A stretch of DNA of 64,000 bases from Streptomyces ambofaciens ATCC 23877 (lineage in GTDB: Bacteria; Actinomycetota; Actinomycetes; Streptomycetales; Streptomycetaceae), in the NCBI RefSeq assembly GCF_001267885.1, contig NZ_CP012382.1, positions 3,707,001-3,771,000 on the forward strand, in the 5' to 3' direction. Positions 25,549 to 33,856 of the stretch are shown in pieces (the stretch's first letter is position 1; every line of letters begins with the position of its first letter). Both the position numbers and the translations under genes were made by a program. The notes beneath the pieces are model-generated. The model saw only the letters and a list, made by a program, of their open reading frames with translations, was not told the DNA's origin and ran no database searches.

Positions 25549-25647
25549 TCAGCGCTGGCCCTGGTACAGCTTCTTCACGGTCAGCCCCGCGAAGGCGAGA
25601 ACGCCGACGCAGACCAGAACCAGCAGGGCTTCGAAGAAGATCTCCAC
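25549..25647 (-). CDS. 32-residue single-span membrane peptide
   Basis: The GTG start at 25647 is preceded by GAGGAG 8 bases upstream. The product opens EIFFEALLVLVCVGVLAF, one membrane helix (about residues 3-22), followed by a cationic end VKKLYQGQR. It stops 25 bp before the nitrobindin gene, so it probably heads the nitrobindin/nur/ygfZ operon. The ribosome-binding site, clean topology and operon spacing argue for a real gene. The function is unknown. Confidence 0.65.
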   Translation of the reverse strand: MEIFFEALLVLVCVGVLAFAGLTVKKLYQGQR

Positions 25648-25775
25648 GGGGTGCTCCTCGGTAATGCGGAGTGCGGTGCGTGCGCTACACGCACAGGGCC
25701 GGGGCCCAGCTTACGCGGCCGGGCCCGGGCCCACCGGGCGAGGTGGGCCCTGCGGTGCGGCCGTACCATGCGGCC

Positions 25776-26138
25776 ATGGCGAAGAAGCTCGTGATCAAGG
25801 TGACGGCGGGGGCGGATGCCCCCGAGCGGTGCTCGCAGGCGTTCACGGTGGCGGCGGTGGCCGTGGCCAGCGGCGTCGACGTCTCCCTGTGGCTGACCGG
25901 CGAGTCGGCCTGGTTCGCGGTGCCGGGCCGGGCGGCCGAATTCGAGCTGCCGCACGCGGCCCCGCTCCCCGATCTGCTGGACTCGATCCTGGCCGGCGGC
26001 CGGGTGACGCTGTGCACCCAGTGCGCGGCGCGCCGGGACCTCACCGAGCAGGACGTGATCGAGGGCGTGCGGATCGCGGGCGCGCAGGTCTTCATCCAGG
26101 AGGCGCTGGGGGACGACACGCAGGCGCTGGTCTACTGA
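25776..26138 (+). CDS. DsrE-family protein
   Basis: 120 residues from the ATG at 25776. It has an alpha/beta DsrE/DsrF-like fold, opening LVIKVTAGADAPERCSQAF and ending VFIQEALGDDTQALVY. Two cysteines lie in TLCTQCAARRD (about 88-92). DsrE-like proteins can act as sulfur carriers, and the Cys pair together with the nearby rhodanese block would fit, but this is inference. It is divergent from the membrane peptide/nitrobindin operon. Confidence 0.85.
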   Translation: MAKKLVIKVTAGADAPERCSQAFTVAAVAVASGVDVSLWLTGESAWFAVPGRAAEFELPHAAPLPDLLDSILAGGRVTLCTQCAARRDLTEQDVIEGVRIAGAQVFIQEALGDDTQALVY

Positions 26139-26187
26139 CCGGCGGGCCCGGGAACTCCGATCGGCGCCGGCAGCGGCCGGACGGGGT

Positions 26188-26463
26188 TCAGGGCCGGTCC
26201 TGGCGCCGCGGCCCCTTCTTGCCGTCCAGCTCGTCCCACCACTCGTCGGACCCGGGGTCGCCGGAGGGGTCGTCCCACCAGCGGTCGTCGGGGCCGCGGC
26301 GGTTGGCGACGATCGCGGCGAGCGGGGGGATGACCATGGCGACCAGGCACATGCCGACGGCGGCCGGGACCGACCAGAGGCGGACGACGCCCCAGGCCAG
26401 GACGAACAGCGCGATGCAGATGCCCATCATCACGAAGTAGCGGTGCCGCCGCCGCGCGTACAT
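26188..26463 (-). CDS. DUF3099 membrane protein
   Basis: 91 residues from the ATG at 26463. Two membrane helices (about 10-27 and 31-50) follow an Arg-rich start (YARRRHRYF). The C-terminal tail is acidic with WWDD/WWDEL repeats. The function is unknown and the family is actinobacterial. It is convergent with the DsrE gene. Confidence 0.85.
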   Translation of the reverse strand: MYARRRHRYFVMMGICIALFVLAWGVVRLWSVPAAVGMCLVAMVIPPLAAIVANRRGPDDRWWDDPSGDPGSDEWWDELDGKKGPRRQDRP

Positions 26464-26492
26464 ACGTCCAGCGTAGGTCCGGGCGTGCCGAA

Positions 26493-26531
26493 GGGCCGCA
26501 CCCCGGGCGTCCAACCCGTGGGGTGCGGCCC
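26493..26531. terminator. 12-bp perfect hairpin after the DUF1416 gene
   Basis: GGGCCGCACCCC (26493-26504) pairs perfectly with GGGGTGCGGCCC (26520-26531). It lies 17 bp past the stop of the DUF1416 gene and ends the sulfur transcript. Confidence 0.85.
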
Positions 26532-26548
26532 CTGGCCGTCGCCTGCCG

Positions 26549-26836
26549 TCAGACGGCGATCGCGACCTCCGCCAGCCCGCCCTGCTGGGCGACGACCGTG
26601 CGGTCGGCGCTGGCGCCCGGGACGAGCGCCCGCAGGGTCCAGGTGCCCTCGGCCGCGTAGAACCGGAACTGGCCCGTCGCCGAGGTGGGGACCTCCGCCG
26701 TGAACTCGCCGGTGGAGTCCAGCAGCCGGACGTAGCCCGTCACCGGCTCGCCGTCGCGGGTCACCTGACCCTGGATCGTGGTCTCACCGGGCTTGATCGT
26801 CGAGGCGTCGGGGCCGCCGGCCTTCGCTCCGCACAT
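26549..26836 (-). CDS. DUF1416 protein, SseC-like
   Basis: 95 residues with an Ig-like beta fold (IQGQVTRDGEPVTGYVRLLD; GTWTLRALVPG). A Cys lies at residue 2 (MCGAK). In mycobacteria the homologue sseC is always next to the thiosulfate sulfurtransferase cysA2/cysA3, and here too it follows the rhodanese gene at 40 bp. The role is unknown; it is probably part of sulfur transfer. Confidence 0.88.
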   Translation of the reverse strand: MCGAKAGGPDASTIKPGETTIQGQVTRDGEPVTGYVRLLDSTGEFTAEVPTSATGQFRFYAAEGTWTLRALVPGASADRTVVAQQGGLAEVAIAV

Positions 26837-26876
26837 GTCGTACTCCTGAGGGGTTGGGAAAGGTCGGTCGGGGTGC

Positions 26877-27722
26877 TTACTTCGCGGCGCCGAGCTCGAT
26901 CGGCACGCCGACGAGGGAGCCGTACTCGGTCCAGGAGCCGTCGTAGTTCTTGACGTTCTCCACGCCCAGCAGCTCGTGCAGGACGAACCAGGTCAGGGCC
27001 GAGCGCTCACCGATGCGGCAGTAGGCGATGGTGTCCTTCGCCAGGTCCACCCGCTCGTCGGTGTAGAGCTGCTTCAGCTCCTCGTCCGACTTGAAGGTGC
27101 CGTCGTCGTTGGCGTTCTTCGACCACGGGATGTTGCGGGCGCTGGGCACGTGGCCCGGGCGCTGCGACTGCTCCTGCGGGAGGTGGGCCGGGGCGAGGAG
27201 CTTGCCGGAGAACTCGTCGGGCGAGCGGACGTCGACCAGGTTCTGCGCGCCGATCGCCTTGACGACGTCGTCGCGGAAGGCGCGGATGGAGGTGTCCTGC
27301 GGCTTGGCCTTGTAGTCGGTCGCCGGGCGCTCGGGCACCTCGGTGCCGTCGACCAGCTCGCGGGCGTCCAGCTCCCACTTCTTGCGGCCGCCGTCGAGGA
27401 GCTTGACGTTGTCGTGGCCGTACAGCTTGAAGTACCAGTAGGCGTAGGACGCGAACCAGTTGTTGTTGCCGCCGTAGAGGACCACGGTGTGGTCGTTGGA
27501 GATGCCCTTCTTCGACAGGAGCTTCTCGAAGCCCTCCTGGTCGACGAAGTCGCGGCGGACCGGGTCCTGGAGGTCCTGGGTCCAGTCGATCCGGATCGCG
27601 TTCTTGATGTGGTTCTTGTCGTACGCGGACGTGTCCTCGTCCACCTCGACGATCGCGATGGTCGGGTCGTCCAGGTGGTCCTGCAGCCAGTCGGCGTCGA
27701 CCAGGACGTCGCTGCGGCTCAT
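26877..27722 (-). CDS. Thiosulfate sulfurtransferase (rhodanese)
   Basis: 281 residues, two rhodanese domains. The N-terminal half (about 5-125) is inactive; the C-terminal half (about 150-275) has the active-site loop CRIGERS with the catalytic Cys at residue 235. It matches mycobacterial CysA2/CysA3. It moves sulfane sulfur from thiosulfate to an acceptor. A 26-residue Cys-containing leader peptide gene lies 129 bp upstream (27852-27932) with an imperfect hairpin between, suggesting attenuation by cysteine supply. Confidence 0.95.
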   Translation of the reverse strand: MSRSDVLVDADWLQDHLDDPTIAIVEVDEDTSAYDKNHIKNAIRIDWTQDLQDPVRRDFVDQEGFEKLLSKKGISNDHTVVLYGGNNNWFASYAYWYFKLYGHDNVKLLDGGRKKWELDARELVDGTEVPERPATDYKAKPQDTSIRAFRDDVVKAIGAQNLVDVRSPDEFSGKLLAPAHLPQEQSQRPGHVPSARNIPWSKNANDDGTFKSDEELKQLYTDERVDLAKDTIAYCRIGERSALTWFVLHELLGVENVKNYDGSWTEYGSLVGVPIELGAAK

Positions 27723-27762
27723 GTTTTCTCCTCCGGGGCAGTTACGGCGGGGCGTGCGGCGA

Positions 27763-27803
27763 GAGGGTGCGCGCTCATGCCGGGGCGGCGCGCGGGTGCC
27801 CTC
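27763..27803 (-). promoter_or_regulatory. Imperfect hairpin between leader peptide and rhodanese genes
   Basis: GAGGG and GCGCGC (27763-27767 and 27769-27774) can pair with GCGCGC and CCCTC (27788-27793 and 27799-27803) with asymmetric bulges. Placed between the leader peptide stop and the rhodanese start, it could be an attenuator. Folding was judged by eye. Confidence 0.35.
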
Positions 27804-27851
27804 GACAGCAGGGCGGGTGAGGGGGACGCGGCCGGCGGCTTCGCCGTCCGC

Positions 27852-27932
27852 TCAGAAGGCGCGACAGAGCATGGCGGCAACGCGGCACAGGTCCACTGCC
27901 CGCCGCTTCGTGAGATCCGCCTGTCGCTTCAT
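27852..27932 (-). CDS. Leader peptide (26 residues) of the sulfur operon
   Basis: The ATG at 27932 gives a basic peptide containing KRRAVDLCRVAAMLCR, the pattern of leader peptides found before sulfur and cysteine genes in Streptomyces. Two Cys codons (TGC, TGT) lie near the end. Ribosome stalling at these codons when cysteinyl-tRNA is scarce could relieve a downstream hairpin. The pattern match is clear; the mechanism is inferred. Confidence 0.75.
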   Translation of the reverse strand: MKRQADLTKRRAVDLCRVAAMLCRAF

Positions 27933-28137
27933 AGGTCCCGATCGTAGGGAGGGTCGGCGGGCGATGTCACCGGCGTGTCGCATGATGAGACGGGATCGTC
28001 CGCAACGTGGGACGCGGGCGGGCCTCGGGGTGCCGCCGGGCGGTCTCCGAACGGGACTTCCGGGGCGCCATCTGCGGTACGGACGTCGGCGTCTCGCCTG
28101 TCGGACTCGGCCGCCTTTCCGGCGGCCGGTCCTCGTC

Positions 28138-28875
28138 CTACCCGGCCAGCTCGACGTTCGAACCCTTCACCGTGATCTCGACGCCGTCCTTCGCCGCCTC
28201 GACCTTGTCCAGCGCGATGCCGCCGGGCAGCTCGTCGATGGTCTGCTGGAAGTCGGTGATGGCCCGGATCCGGGACTCGGCGAGCTGCCTGCCGCCGACC
28301 TCGGGCAGTCCGTCGGCGACGACCTCGACGTTGTCGTCCTTGACCGTGACCGAGCTGAGCACGTCGACCGGCTCGGGCAGTTCCACGCCCAGCACCGTGG
28401 CCTGGAGCGACACCTTGATCTTGCCGTCGCCGCCGTCGGAGAGGCCCACGACCTTGGCGGTGATCCCGGGGCCGATGTCCGTGGGCTCGGACTTGGTGGC
28501 CTTCATCAGCTCGTCGTAGCCGACGGTCGCGGTGCCGGTGGCGGTGGCGGCCGTGGCGGAGCTGAAGTCACTGGAGAACGCGACGCCCCTCAGGGTGGCG
28601 CGGAGCTCGCCGATACGGATCTTCTCGGCGCCGTTGCCGGTGGACGCCTCGTAGTCGTCGATGCCGACCTCGACGTCGTCGAGCTCGCCGGCCGCGGCCT
28701 GGGTGAGGAAGGGGAAGCCGTTGATCGAGACGTCCGGCGTCGAGGCCAGGTTCTCGGTGGTCCTCAGCTTGTCCGCCGCCTCGCCCTCGGCGAAGTTGAC
28801 CGCCACGCGGTCCGCGATCACGAAGAGCCCGCCGAGGATCACGACGACGATCAACAGTATTCGCAGTGCTCGCAT
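28138..28875 (-). CDS. DUF2993 (LmeA-like) lipid-binding protein
   Basis: 245 residues. An N-terminal uncleaved signal anchor (about 4-22, ILLIVVVILGGLFVIA) is followed by a DUF2993 domain outside the membrane. Typical segments are VSINGFPFLTQAAAGELDDVEV and LPGGIALDKVEAAKDGVEITV. In mycobacteria LmeA binds phosphatidylinositol and affects mannan elongation; in a species without lipomannan export of that type the ligand could differ. Confidence 0.88.
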   Translation of the reverse strand: MRALRILLIVVVILGGLFVIADRVAVNFAEGEAADKLRTTENLASTPDVSINGFPFLTQAAAGELDDVEVGIDDYEASTGNGAEKIRIGELRATLRGVAFSSDFSSATAATATGTATVGYDELMKATKSEPTDIGPGITAKVVGLSDGGDGKIKVSLQATVLGVELPEPVDVLSSVTVKDDNVEVVADGLPEVGGRQLAESRIRAITDFQQTIDELPGGIALDKVEAAKDGVEITVKGSNVELAG

Positions 28876-29014
28876 GCGGTGTTCCCCACCCTGGGCGGTC
28901 GACGACGGTCCCCGACGACCGGTGGCCGTCCAGCGCGAGGGTAACGCGACCGGAACGGGCCACCGGGATTTTGTCGATCAGCTGTGACAGGAGGCGCGAG
29001 CACCCCGGGGCGGC

Positions 29015-30478
29015 TCAGCCGAGGGCCCTGCCGAGCACGTACACGGCCGGGGCCGCGGCCGCGAGGGGCAGGGCCACACCCGCCGTGAAGTGCACGAACC
29101 GGGACGGGTAGTCGTAGGCCGCCGCCCGGTGCCCGATCAGCGCGCACACCGCCGCGCCCGCGCCGAGCAGCGCCCCCGACGTCCCGAAGTCCGTCACCGC
29201 GCCGACCGCGATGCCCGCCCCGGCCGCCGCGAGCAACGCGACGACCAGGGAGGCCGGCGTCGGCAGCGGCAGGGCGCGGGCCACGACGGCGACCGCCACC
29301 GCGACCGCGCCGACGGTCACCGCGTCCGCGTCGGCGGCGAGGTAGCCGCCCGCGACGACGGCCAGGGCCGCGGCGGCGACCGTCGCCATCAGGCCGTACA
29401 TCCGCTCGTCGGGGTCGGCGTGCGAGCGCAGTTGCAGGACGAGGGAGAGCAGCACCCACACGCCGAGCGTGCCGAGGATCGCCGCCGGGGAGCGGTCCGA
29501 CACCAGCATCGCCGCGTCGGCGGCGAGGGCGCCCGCGAAGCCCAGCGCGATGCCCTGCCGGGCCGGCCACATGCCGTTCAGGCGGAACCAGCCGGCCGCG
29601 GTGACGGCCTGGAGGGCGACGAGCGGGACGAGCAGGGCGTACGTGCCGAGCGCCGCCGCGCCGGCCAGCAGCAGCCCGAGCAGCGCGGTGAGCCCGGCCG
29701 GCTGCATCCCCGGGTCGATGATCGGCGAGCGCCCCTCGGCACGGGCCCGCTGCGCGTCGGTGACCCGCGTGTTCCCGGCGAGGGTCGCGGGACCGTAACC
29801 GGCGGGGGCGGAGGGGCCGGCGGCCGGAGCGGGGCCGGCGGCCGGCGCGGAGGCGGCGGCCGGCGCGGAGGGCTCGTACGGCTGAGGGCCGGGCCGACGC
29901 CGGGCCTGCGGCTGAGGCTGGGCCTGGGCCTGGGCCTGGGCCTGGGCCTGGGCCTGGGCCTGGGGAGTGTAGGCGTGCGGCTGCGACGGATAGGGCTGCG
30001 GCTGCGACCCGTACGGCTGCGGTTGCGGCGCATACTGCTGCCCCTGCGAAGCCTGCGGCTGCGACCCGTACTGCTGTCCCTGCGAAGCCTGCGGCTGCGG
30101 CGCGTACTGCTGCCCCTGCGAACCCTGCGGCTGCGGCGCGTACTGCTGCGGCTGGGGCGCGTAGCCGCCGGTCGTCCCGTACGGCGTGGCCGTCGGCTCC
30201 TGGTAGCCCTGGGGCGGCAGGTACGCCGTCTCCTCCGCGGGGACCGGCGGCTGCACCTGGGTCTCCCAGGTCTGCCCCTGCCACTGCTGCGTGTACTGGG
30301 CGGCGTTCGGGTCCTCGTCGTACCCCTGCTGGTCCTGATACGCCTGCTGCCCCTGGGGCTGCTGATGCGCGGGCCAGGCCTGGGGGGCGTACCCCCGCCC
30401 GTCGTACCCCTCGTGTCCCTCGTACGGCTGGTTCTGCCCGTACGCGGGGTCGTACGGCTGCTGCGGCTGGTCGGTCAT
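29015..30478 (-). CDS. Gln/Pro-rich multi-pass membrane protein
   Basis: 487 residues from the ATG at 30478, preceded by GGAGGG. The N-terminal half (about 1-240) is disordered, rich in Gln, Pro, Tyr and Gly, with several SQGQQY-(A/G)-QPQ units and an (Ala-Gln)7 run. The C-terminal half has about eight short hydrophobic helices (LLGLLLAGAAALG, ALVVALLAAAGAG) with no domain I recognise. It begins 2 bp after the MoaD-like stop, so the two share a transcript. The function is unknown. Confidence 0.85.
   Translation of the reverse strand: MTDQPQQPYDPAYGQNQPYEGHEGYDGRGYAPQAWPAHQQPQGQQAYQDQQGYDEDPNAAQYTQQWQGQTWETQVQPPVPAEETAYLPPQGYQEPTATPYGTTGGYAPQPQQYAPQPQGSQGQQYAPQPQASQGQQYGSQPQASQGQQYAPQPQPYGSQPQPYPSQPHAYTPQAQAQAQAQAQAQAQPQPQARRRPGPQPYEPSAPAAASAPAAGPAPAAGPSAPAGYGPATLAGNTRVTDAQRARAEGRSPIIDPGMQPAGLTALLGLLLAGAAALGTYALLVPLVALQAVTAAGWFRLNGMWPARQGIALGFAGALAADAAMLVSDRSPAAILGTLGVWVLLSLVLQLRSHADPDERMYGLMATVAAAALAVVAGGYLAADADAVTVGAVAVAVAVVARALPLPTPASLVVALLAAAGAGIAVGAVTDFGTSGALLGAGAAVCALIGHRAAAYDYPSRFVHFTAGVALPLAAAAPAVYVLGRALG
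29921..29962. repeat. Seven perfect GGCCTG hexamers inside a coding region
   Basis: The hexamer repeats without error seven times, with a decayed copy before it. On the coding strand it encodes alternating Ala-Gln. Slippage would change length without shifting the frame. Confidence 0.9.
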
Positions 30479-30480
30479 GC

Positions 30481-30735
30481 TCACCCTCCTGCGAACGGCG
30501 GGAGCACCTCGACCGTGCCGCCGTCGGCCAGCCGTACCGTCTCATGCCCGCGGGTGCCCACGGGATCGCCGTCGACGAGGAACGAGCAGCGCAGCAGTAC
30601 GCGCGTGAGTTCGCCGGGGTGGCGCTCGCGCACCGCGCCGAGCGCGTCGGCGAGCGTGGCCGCCTCGTACGGCTCCTCGGCCACCCCCGCCGCGGCCTTC
30701 GCGGCGGCCCAGTAGCGCACCGTGACCTTTGCCAT
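30481..30735 (-). CDS. MoaD/ThiS-family ubiquitin-like sulfur carrier
   Basis: 84 residues with a beta-grasp fold ending in the activated Gly-Gly tail (LPPFAGG). VTVRYWAAAKAAAGVAEEP matches the MoaD opening. The C-terminal glycine would be adenylated and thiocarboxylated by a MoeB-like enzyme not present in the window, so it may serve molybdopterin synthesis or another sulfur transfer. It is cotranscribed with the Gln-rich membrane protein. Confidence 0.9.
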   Translation of the reverse strand: MAKVTVRYWAAAKAAAGVAEEPYEAATLADALGAVRERHPGELTRVLLRCSFLVDGDPVGTRGHETVRLADGGTVEVLPPFAGG

Positions 30736-30797
30736 CTGGATCCTTCGTCTCCGGTGCCGACCGGCGTCCGTGCCGATCGGCGGTGAACACCGCCAGG

Positions 30798-31646
30798 CTA
30801 GCCCGCCCGGGCCACGGCCCAGTCGCCGATCCTGCGCAGCAGTTCCTCGCCGGACGCGTGCTCGGCGTGGCCCATCCCCGGCTCCACCCAGAGTTCCCCG
30901 TGGTCACCGGCCGCCTCGGCCAGCATCCGGGGGTGGTCGAGGGGGAAGTAGCCGTCCCGGTCCCCGTGCACGACCAGGAGCGGCGTCGGCGCGATCCGCC
31001 CCGCCGCCTCCACCGGCGACAGCGGCACCGGGTCCCAGTCCCGGTGATGGATACGGGTGCGCAGGCCGTAGCGGCCCACCAGGCGCCCCGTGGGCCGCAT
31101 CACCAGCCAGTGCAGCCGGCGCATCGGTGCCGTCCCCCGGTAGTACCAGCGGGCGGGGGCGCTCACCGACACGACGGCGTCCGTGCCCGAGCCGCTCCCG
31201 TCGCCGTGGAGCGCGGCATGGCGCAGCACCACGGAACCGCCCATGGAGAAGCCGACGGTCACCACGCGCGCGTGCCCGAAGCTGCGGGCCCAGGCGACCG
31301 CCGCCGCCAGGTCGAGCACCTCGCGGTCGCCGACGGTCGACCGTCCGCCGGACGCGCCGTGCCCGCGGAAGGAGAACGTGACCACCGCGCCGTGGTGCGC
31401 GAAGGCCTCCGCGATCCGCCGTACGTGCGGGCGGTCCGCGTCGCCCGTGAACCCGTGCGCGACGACGAAGACCAGGTCAGGGGCGTCGCGGCCGGACGCG
31501 CCGGGCTCGTACACGGCGTCGATCGGCACCCCGTCGGACGCGCGCAGGAAGGTGCGTGAGCGCGTGCGGCGCGGCGTCCCGCGGGGCGTCTCGGGATGCG
31601 GACGAAAGGTGGGACGCGCCACATGATCTGCCCGACGGTTGCTCAT
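30798..31646 (-). CDS. Alpha/beta hydrolase
   Basis: 282 residues. The nucleophile elbow is GFSMGG (Ser), the oxyanion region FVVAHGFTG, the acid Asp lies in [11 protein letters not shown] and the His in [10 protein letters not shown]. The first 30 residues are Arg/Pro rich and may be untranslated. It is a general serine hydrolase with unknown substrate. It is divergent from glnR and lies 62 bp upstream of the MoaD-like gene on the same strand. Confidence 0.9.
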   Translation of the reverse strand: MSNRRADHVARPTFRPHPETPRGTPRRTRSRTFLRASDGVPIDAVYEPGASGRDAPDLVFVVAHGFTGDADRPHVRRIAEAFAHHGAVVTFSFRGHGASGGRSTVGDREVLDLAAAVAWARSFGHARVVTVGFSMGGSVVLRHAALHGDGSGSGTDAVVSVSAPARWYYRGTAPMRRLHWLVMRPTGRLVGRYGLRTRIHHRDWDPVPLSPVEAAGRIAPTPLLVVHGDRDGYFPLDHPRMLAEAAGDHGELWVEPGMGHAEHASGEELLRRIGDWAVARAG

Positions 31647-31850
31647 GTCGGCTATTCTGCTGGGCAGAGGACTCGGGCAACGTAGCCCCCGGGTCCTTTT
31701 GTGCTTCCGGGAGCGTTGCCGGGGGGTCGCCGAGCGATCGCCGGGCGTTCACCTCCCGGCCGTGCAGCGGGCCCCACGGGCACGGGATCCGCACCTGTAC
31801 GAAGCAGTGCCGTAAACGTCCTCGCAGGGACCGAGGAGGAACCAGACGTT

Positions 31851-31907
31851 ATGGGCGAGCGAACCGTGCACGACCTCAGGACGACCCGGGCAGGTGGGGC
31901 GCGATGA
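31851..31907 (+). CDS. 18-residue upstream frame overlapping the glnR start
   Basis: ATG at 31851, GAGGAGGA 11 bases upstream, product [17 protein letters not shown]. Its TGA overlaps the glnR ATG in the sequence ATGA. It may be a leader peptide whose translation feeds ribosomes to glnR. No conservation can be tested here. Confidence 0.4.
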   Translation: MGERTVHDLRTTRAGGAR

Positions 31908-32683
31908 GTTCTCTGCTGCTCCTGACCAACGCCCTCCAGCCGTCGACGGAGGTGCTTCCCGCCCTCGGCCTGCTGCTGCACAACGTCCGTGTCGCGCCCG
32001 CGGAGGGCCCCGCCCTCGTCGACACCCCCGGCGCCGACGTGATCCTCGTCGACGGGCGCCGCGACCTTCCCCAGGTGCGCAGCCTGTGCCAGCTGCTGCG
32101 TTCCACGGGGCTCAGCTGTCCGCTGGTCCTCGTCGTGACCGAGGGCGGCCTCGCCGCCGTCACCGCGGACTGGGGCATCGACGACGTGCTGCTCGACACC
32201 GCCGGTCCGGCCGAGGTCGAGGCCCGGCTGCGCCTCGCCATGGGCCGCCAGCAGATCGTCGGCGACGACTCCCCCATGGAGATCCGCAACGGGGACCTGT
32301 CGGTGGACGAGGCGACGTACTCCGCCAAGCTCAAGGGCCGGGTCCTGGACCTGACCTTCAAGGAGTTCGAGCTGCTGAAGTACCTCGCCCAGCACCCGGG
32401 CCGGGTCTTCACCCGCGCCCAGCTCCTCCAGGAGGTGTGGGGGTACGACTACTTCGGCGGCACCCGCACGGTCGACGTGCACGTCCGGCGGCTGCGCGCC
32501 AAGCTGGGCCCAGAGCACGAGTCGCTGATCGGTACCGTCCGCAACGTCGGCTACCGCTTCGTCACGCCGGAGAAGCCCGAGAAGCCCCAGAAGACCGAGC
32601 GGGCGGCCGAGGACGCCAAGGCCGAGGCCCGGCCGGCGGCGCAGGCGGACACCACGGCGGGAGCGGCTTCGACCAAGGTATGA
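31904..32683 (+). CDS. glnR: GlnR, global nitrogen regulator
   Basis: 259 residues. The receiver domain (about 1-120) begins [19 protein letters not shown] and keeps Asp50 ([10 protein letters not shown]) but lacks the other acidic-pocket residues of a phosphorylatable receiver, as in known GlnR. The winged helix (about 135-225) has the OmpR/PhoB pattern [20 protein letters not shown] and [18 protein letters not shown]. GlnR activates ammonium uptake and glutamine synthetase genes under nitrogen limitation. The charged tail is Lys/Glu/Ala rich. No histidine kinase is nearby, as expected. Confidence 0.95.
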   Translation: MSSLLLLTNALQPSTEVLPALGLLLHNVRVAPAEGPALVDTPGADVILVDGRRDLPQVRSLCQLLRSTGLSCPLVLVVTEGGLAAVTADWGIDDVLLDTAGPAEVEARLRLAMGRQQIVGDDSPMEIRNGDLSVDEATYSAKLKGRVLDLTFKEFELLKYLAQHPGRVFTRAQLLQEVWGYDYFGGTRTVDVHVRRLRAKLGPEHESLIGTVRNVGYRFVTPEKPEKPQKTERAAEDAKAEARPAAQADTTAGAASTKV

Positions 32684-32737
32684 ACCAAGGGGTGATACGC
32701 CCTGCCCGGGGCGCATCCATCCGCGTAGACTCCGCGC

Positions 32738-33760
32738 GTGGCCAAGGTGACTCGGGATGATGTGGCGCGGCTGGCGGGAACTTCCACCGCCGTCGTCAGC
32801 TATGTCATCAACAACGGACCCCGGCCGGTCGCCCCGGCCACGCGCGAGCGCGTCCTCGCCGCGATCAAGGAACTGGGGTACCGGCCGGACCGGGTCGCCC
32901 AGGCGATGGCGTCGCGGCGCACGGACCTCATAGGCCTGATCGTGCCGGACGCCCGCCAGCCCTTCTTCGCGGAGATGGCGCACGCGGTCGAGTGGGCCGC
33001 CTCCGAGCGCGGGAAGATGGTCCTCGTCGGCAACTCCGACTACGTCGGCGAGCGCGAGGTCCATTACCTGCGCGCCTTCCTCGGCATGCGCGTGTCCGGC
33101 CTGATCCTGGTCAGCCACGCCCTGAACGACCTGGCCGCGGCCGAGATCGACGCCTGGGACGCCCGGGTCGTGCTGCTGCACGAGCGGCCCGAGGCCATCG
33201 ACGACGTCGCCGTCGTCACCGACGACCTCGGCGGCGCCCAGCTCGCCGTACGCCACCTGCTGGAGCACGGGTACGAGTACGTCGCCTGCATGGGCGGCAC
33301 CGCCGAGACCCCGTCCGTCGGCGACCCGGTCTCCGACCACGTCGAGGGCTGGAAGCGGGCGATGAAGGAGGCCGGGCTCTCCACCGAGGGCCGGCTCTTC
33401 GAGGCGCCGTACAACCGCTACGACGCGTACCGCGTGGCGCTGGAGCTGCTCTCCGGGCCGCAGCGTCCGCCCGCGATCTTCTGCTCCACCGACGACCAGG
33501 CGATCGGCCTGCTGCGCGCGGCGCGCGAGCTGCGCATCGACGTCCCCGGCGAGCTGGCGGTGGCCGGCTTCGACGACATCAAGGAGGCGGCCCTGGCGGA
33601 CCCGCCGCTGACGACGGTCGCCTCGGACCGGTCGGCGATGGCGCGGGAGGCCGTGGACCTGGTCCTGGACGACGGCCTGCGGGTGGCGGGTTCCCGGCGG
33701 GAGCGGCTGAAGGTGTTCCCGTCGCAGTTGGTCGTACGGCAGTCCTGCGGCTGCGCGTAG
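32738..33760 (+). CDS. LacI-family regulator
   Basis: 340 residues. The helix-turn-helix reads [28 protein letters not shown], with a hinge helix at about 45-58 ([15 protein letters not shown]). The periplasmic-binding-like core contains [18 protein letters not shown] and [32 protein letters not shown]. These regulators sense sugars or purines. No catabolic operon is adjacent, so the target is unknown. It lies 54 bp downstream of glnR and may be read through from it. Confidence 0.93.
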   Translation: MAKVTRDDVARLAGTSTAVVSYVINNGPRPVAPATRERVLAAIKELGYRPDRVAQAMASRRTDLIGLIVPDARQPFFAEMAHAVEWAASERGKMVLVGNSDYVGEREVHYLRAFLGMRVSGLILVSHALNDLAAAEIDAWDARVVLLHERPEAIDDVAVVTDDLGGAQLAVRHLLEHGYEYVACMGGTAETPSVGDPVSDHVEGWKRAMKEAGLSTEGRLFEAPYNRYDAYRVALELLSGPQRPPAIFCSTDDQAIGLLRAARELRIDVPGELAVAGFDDIKEAALADPPLTTVASDRSAMAREAVDLVLDDGLRVAGSRRERLKVFPSQLVVRQSCGCA

Positions 33761-33856
33761 GACCCGCCCGGCGGGCGCCTTTACATCGGGCATACGAGGT
33801 TCTGCCGGGCTTCTCAGGCAGCACTCAGACCGCTCTCATCCTCGGGCGGGAGGCTC

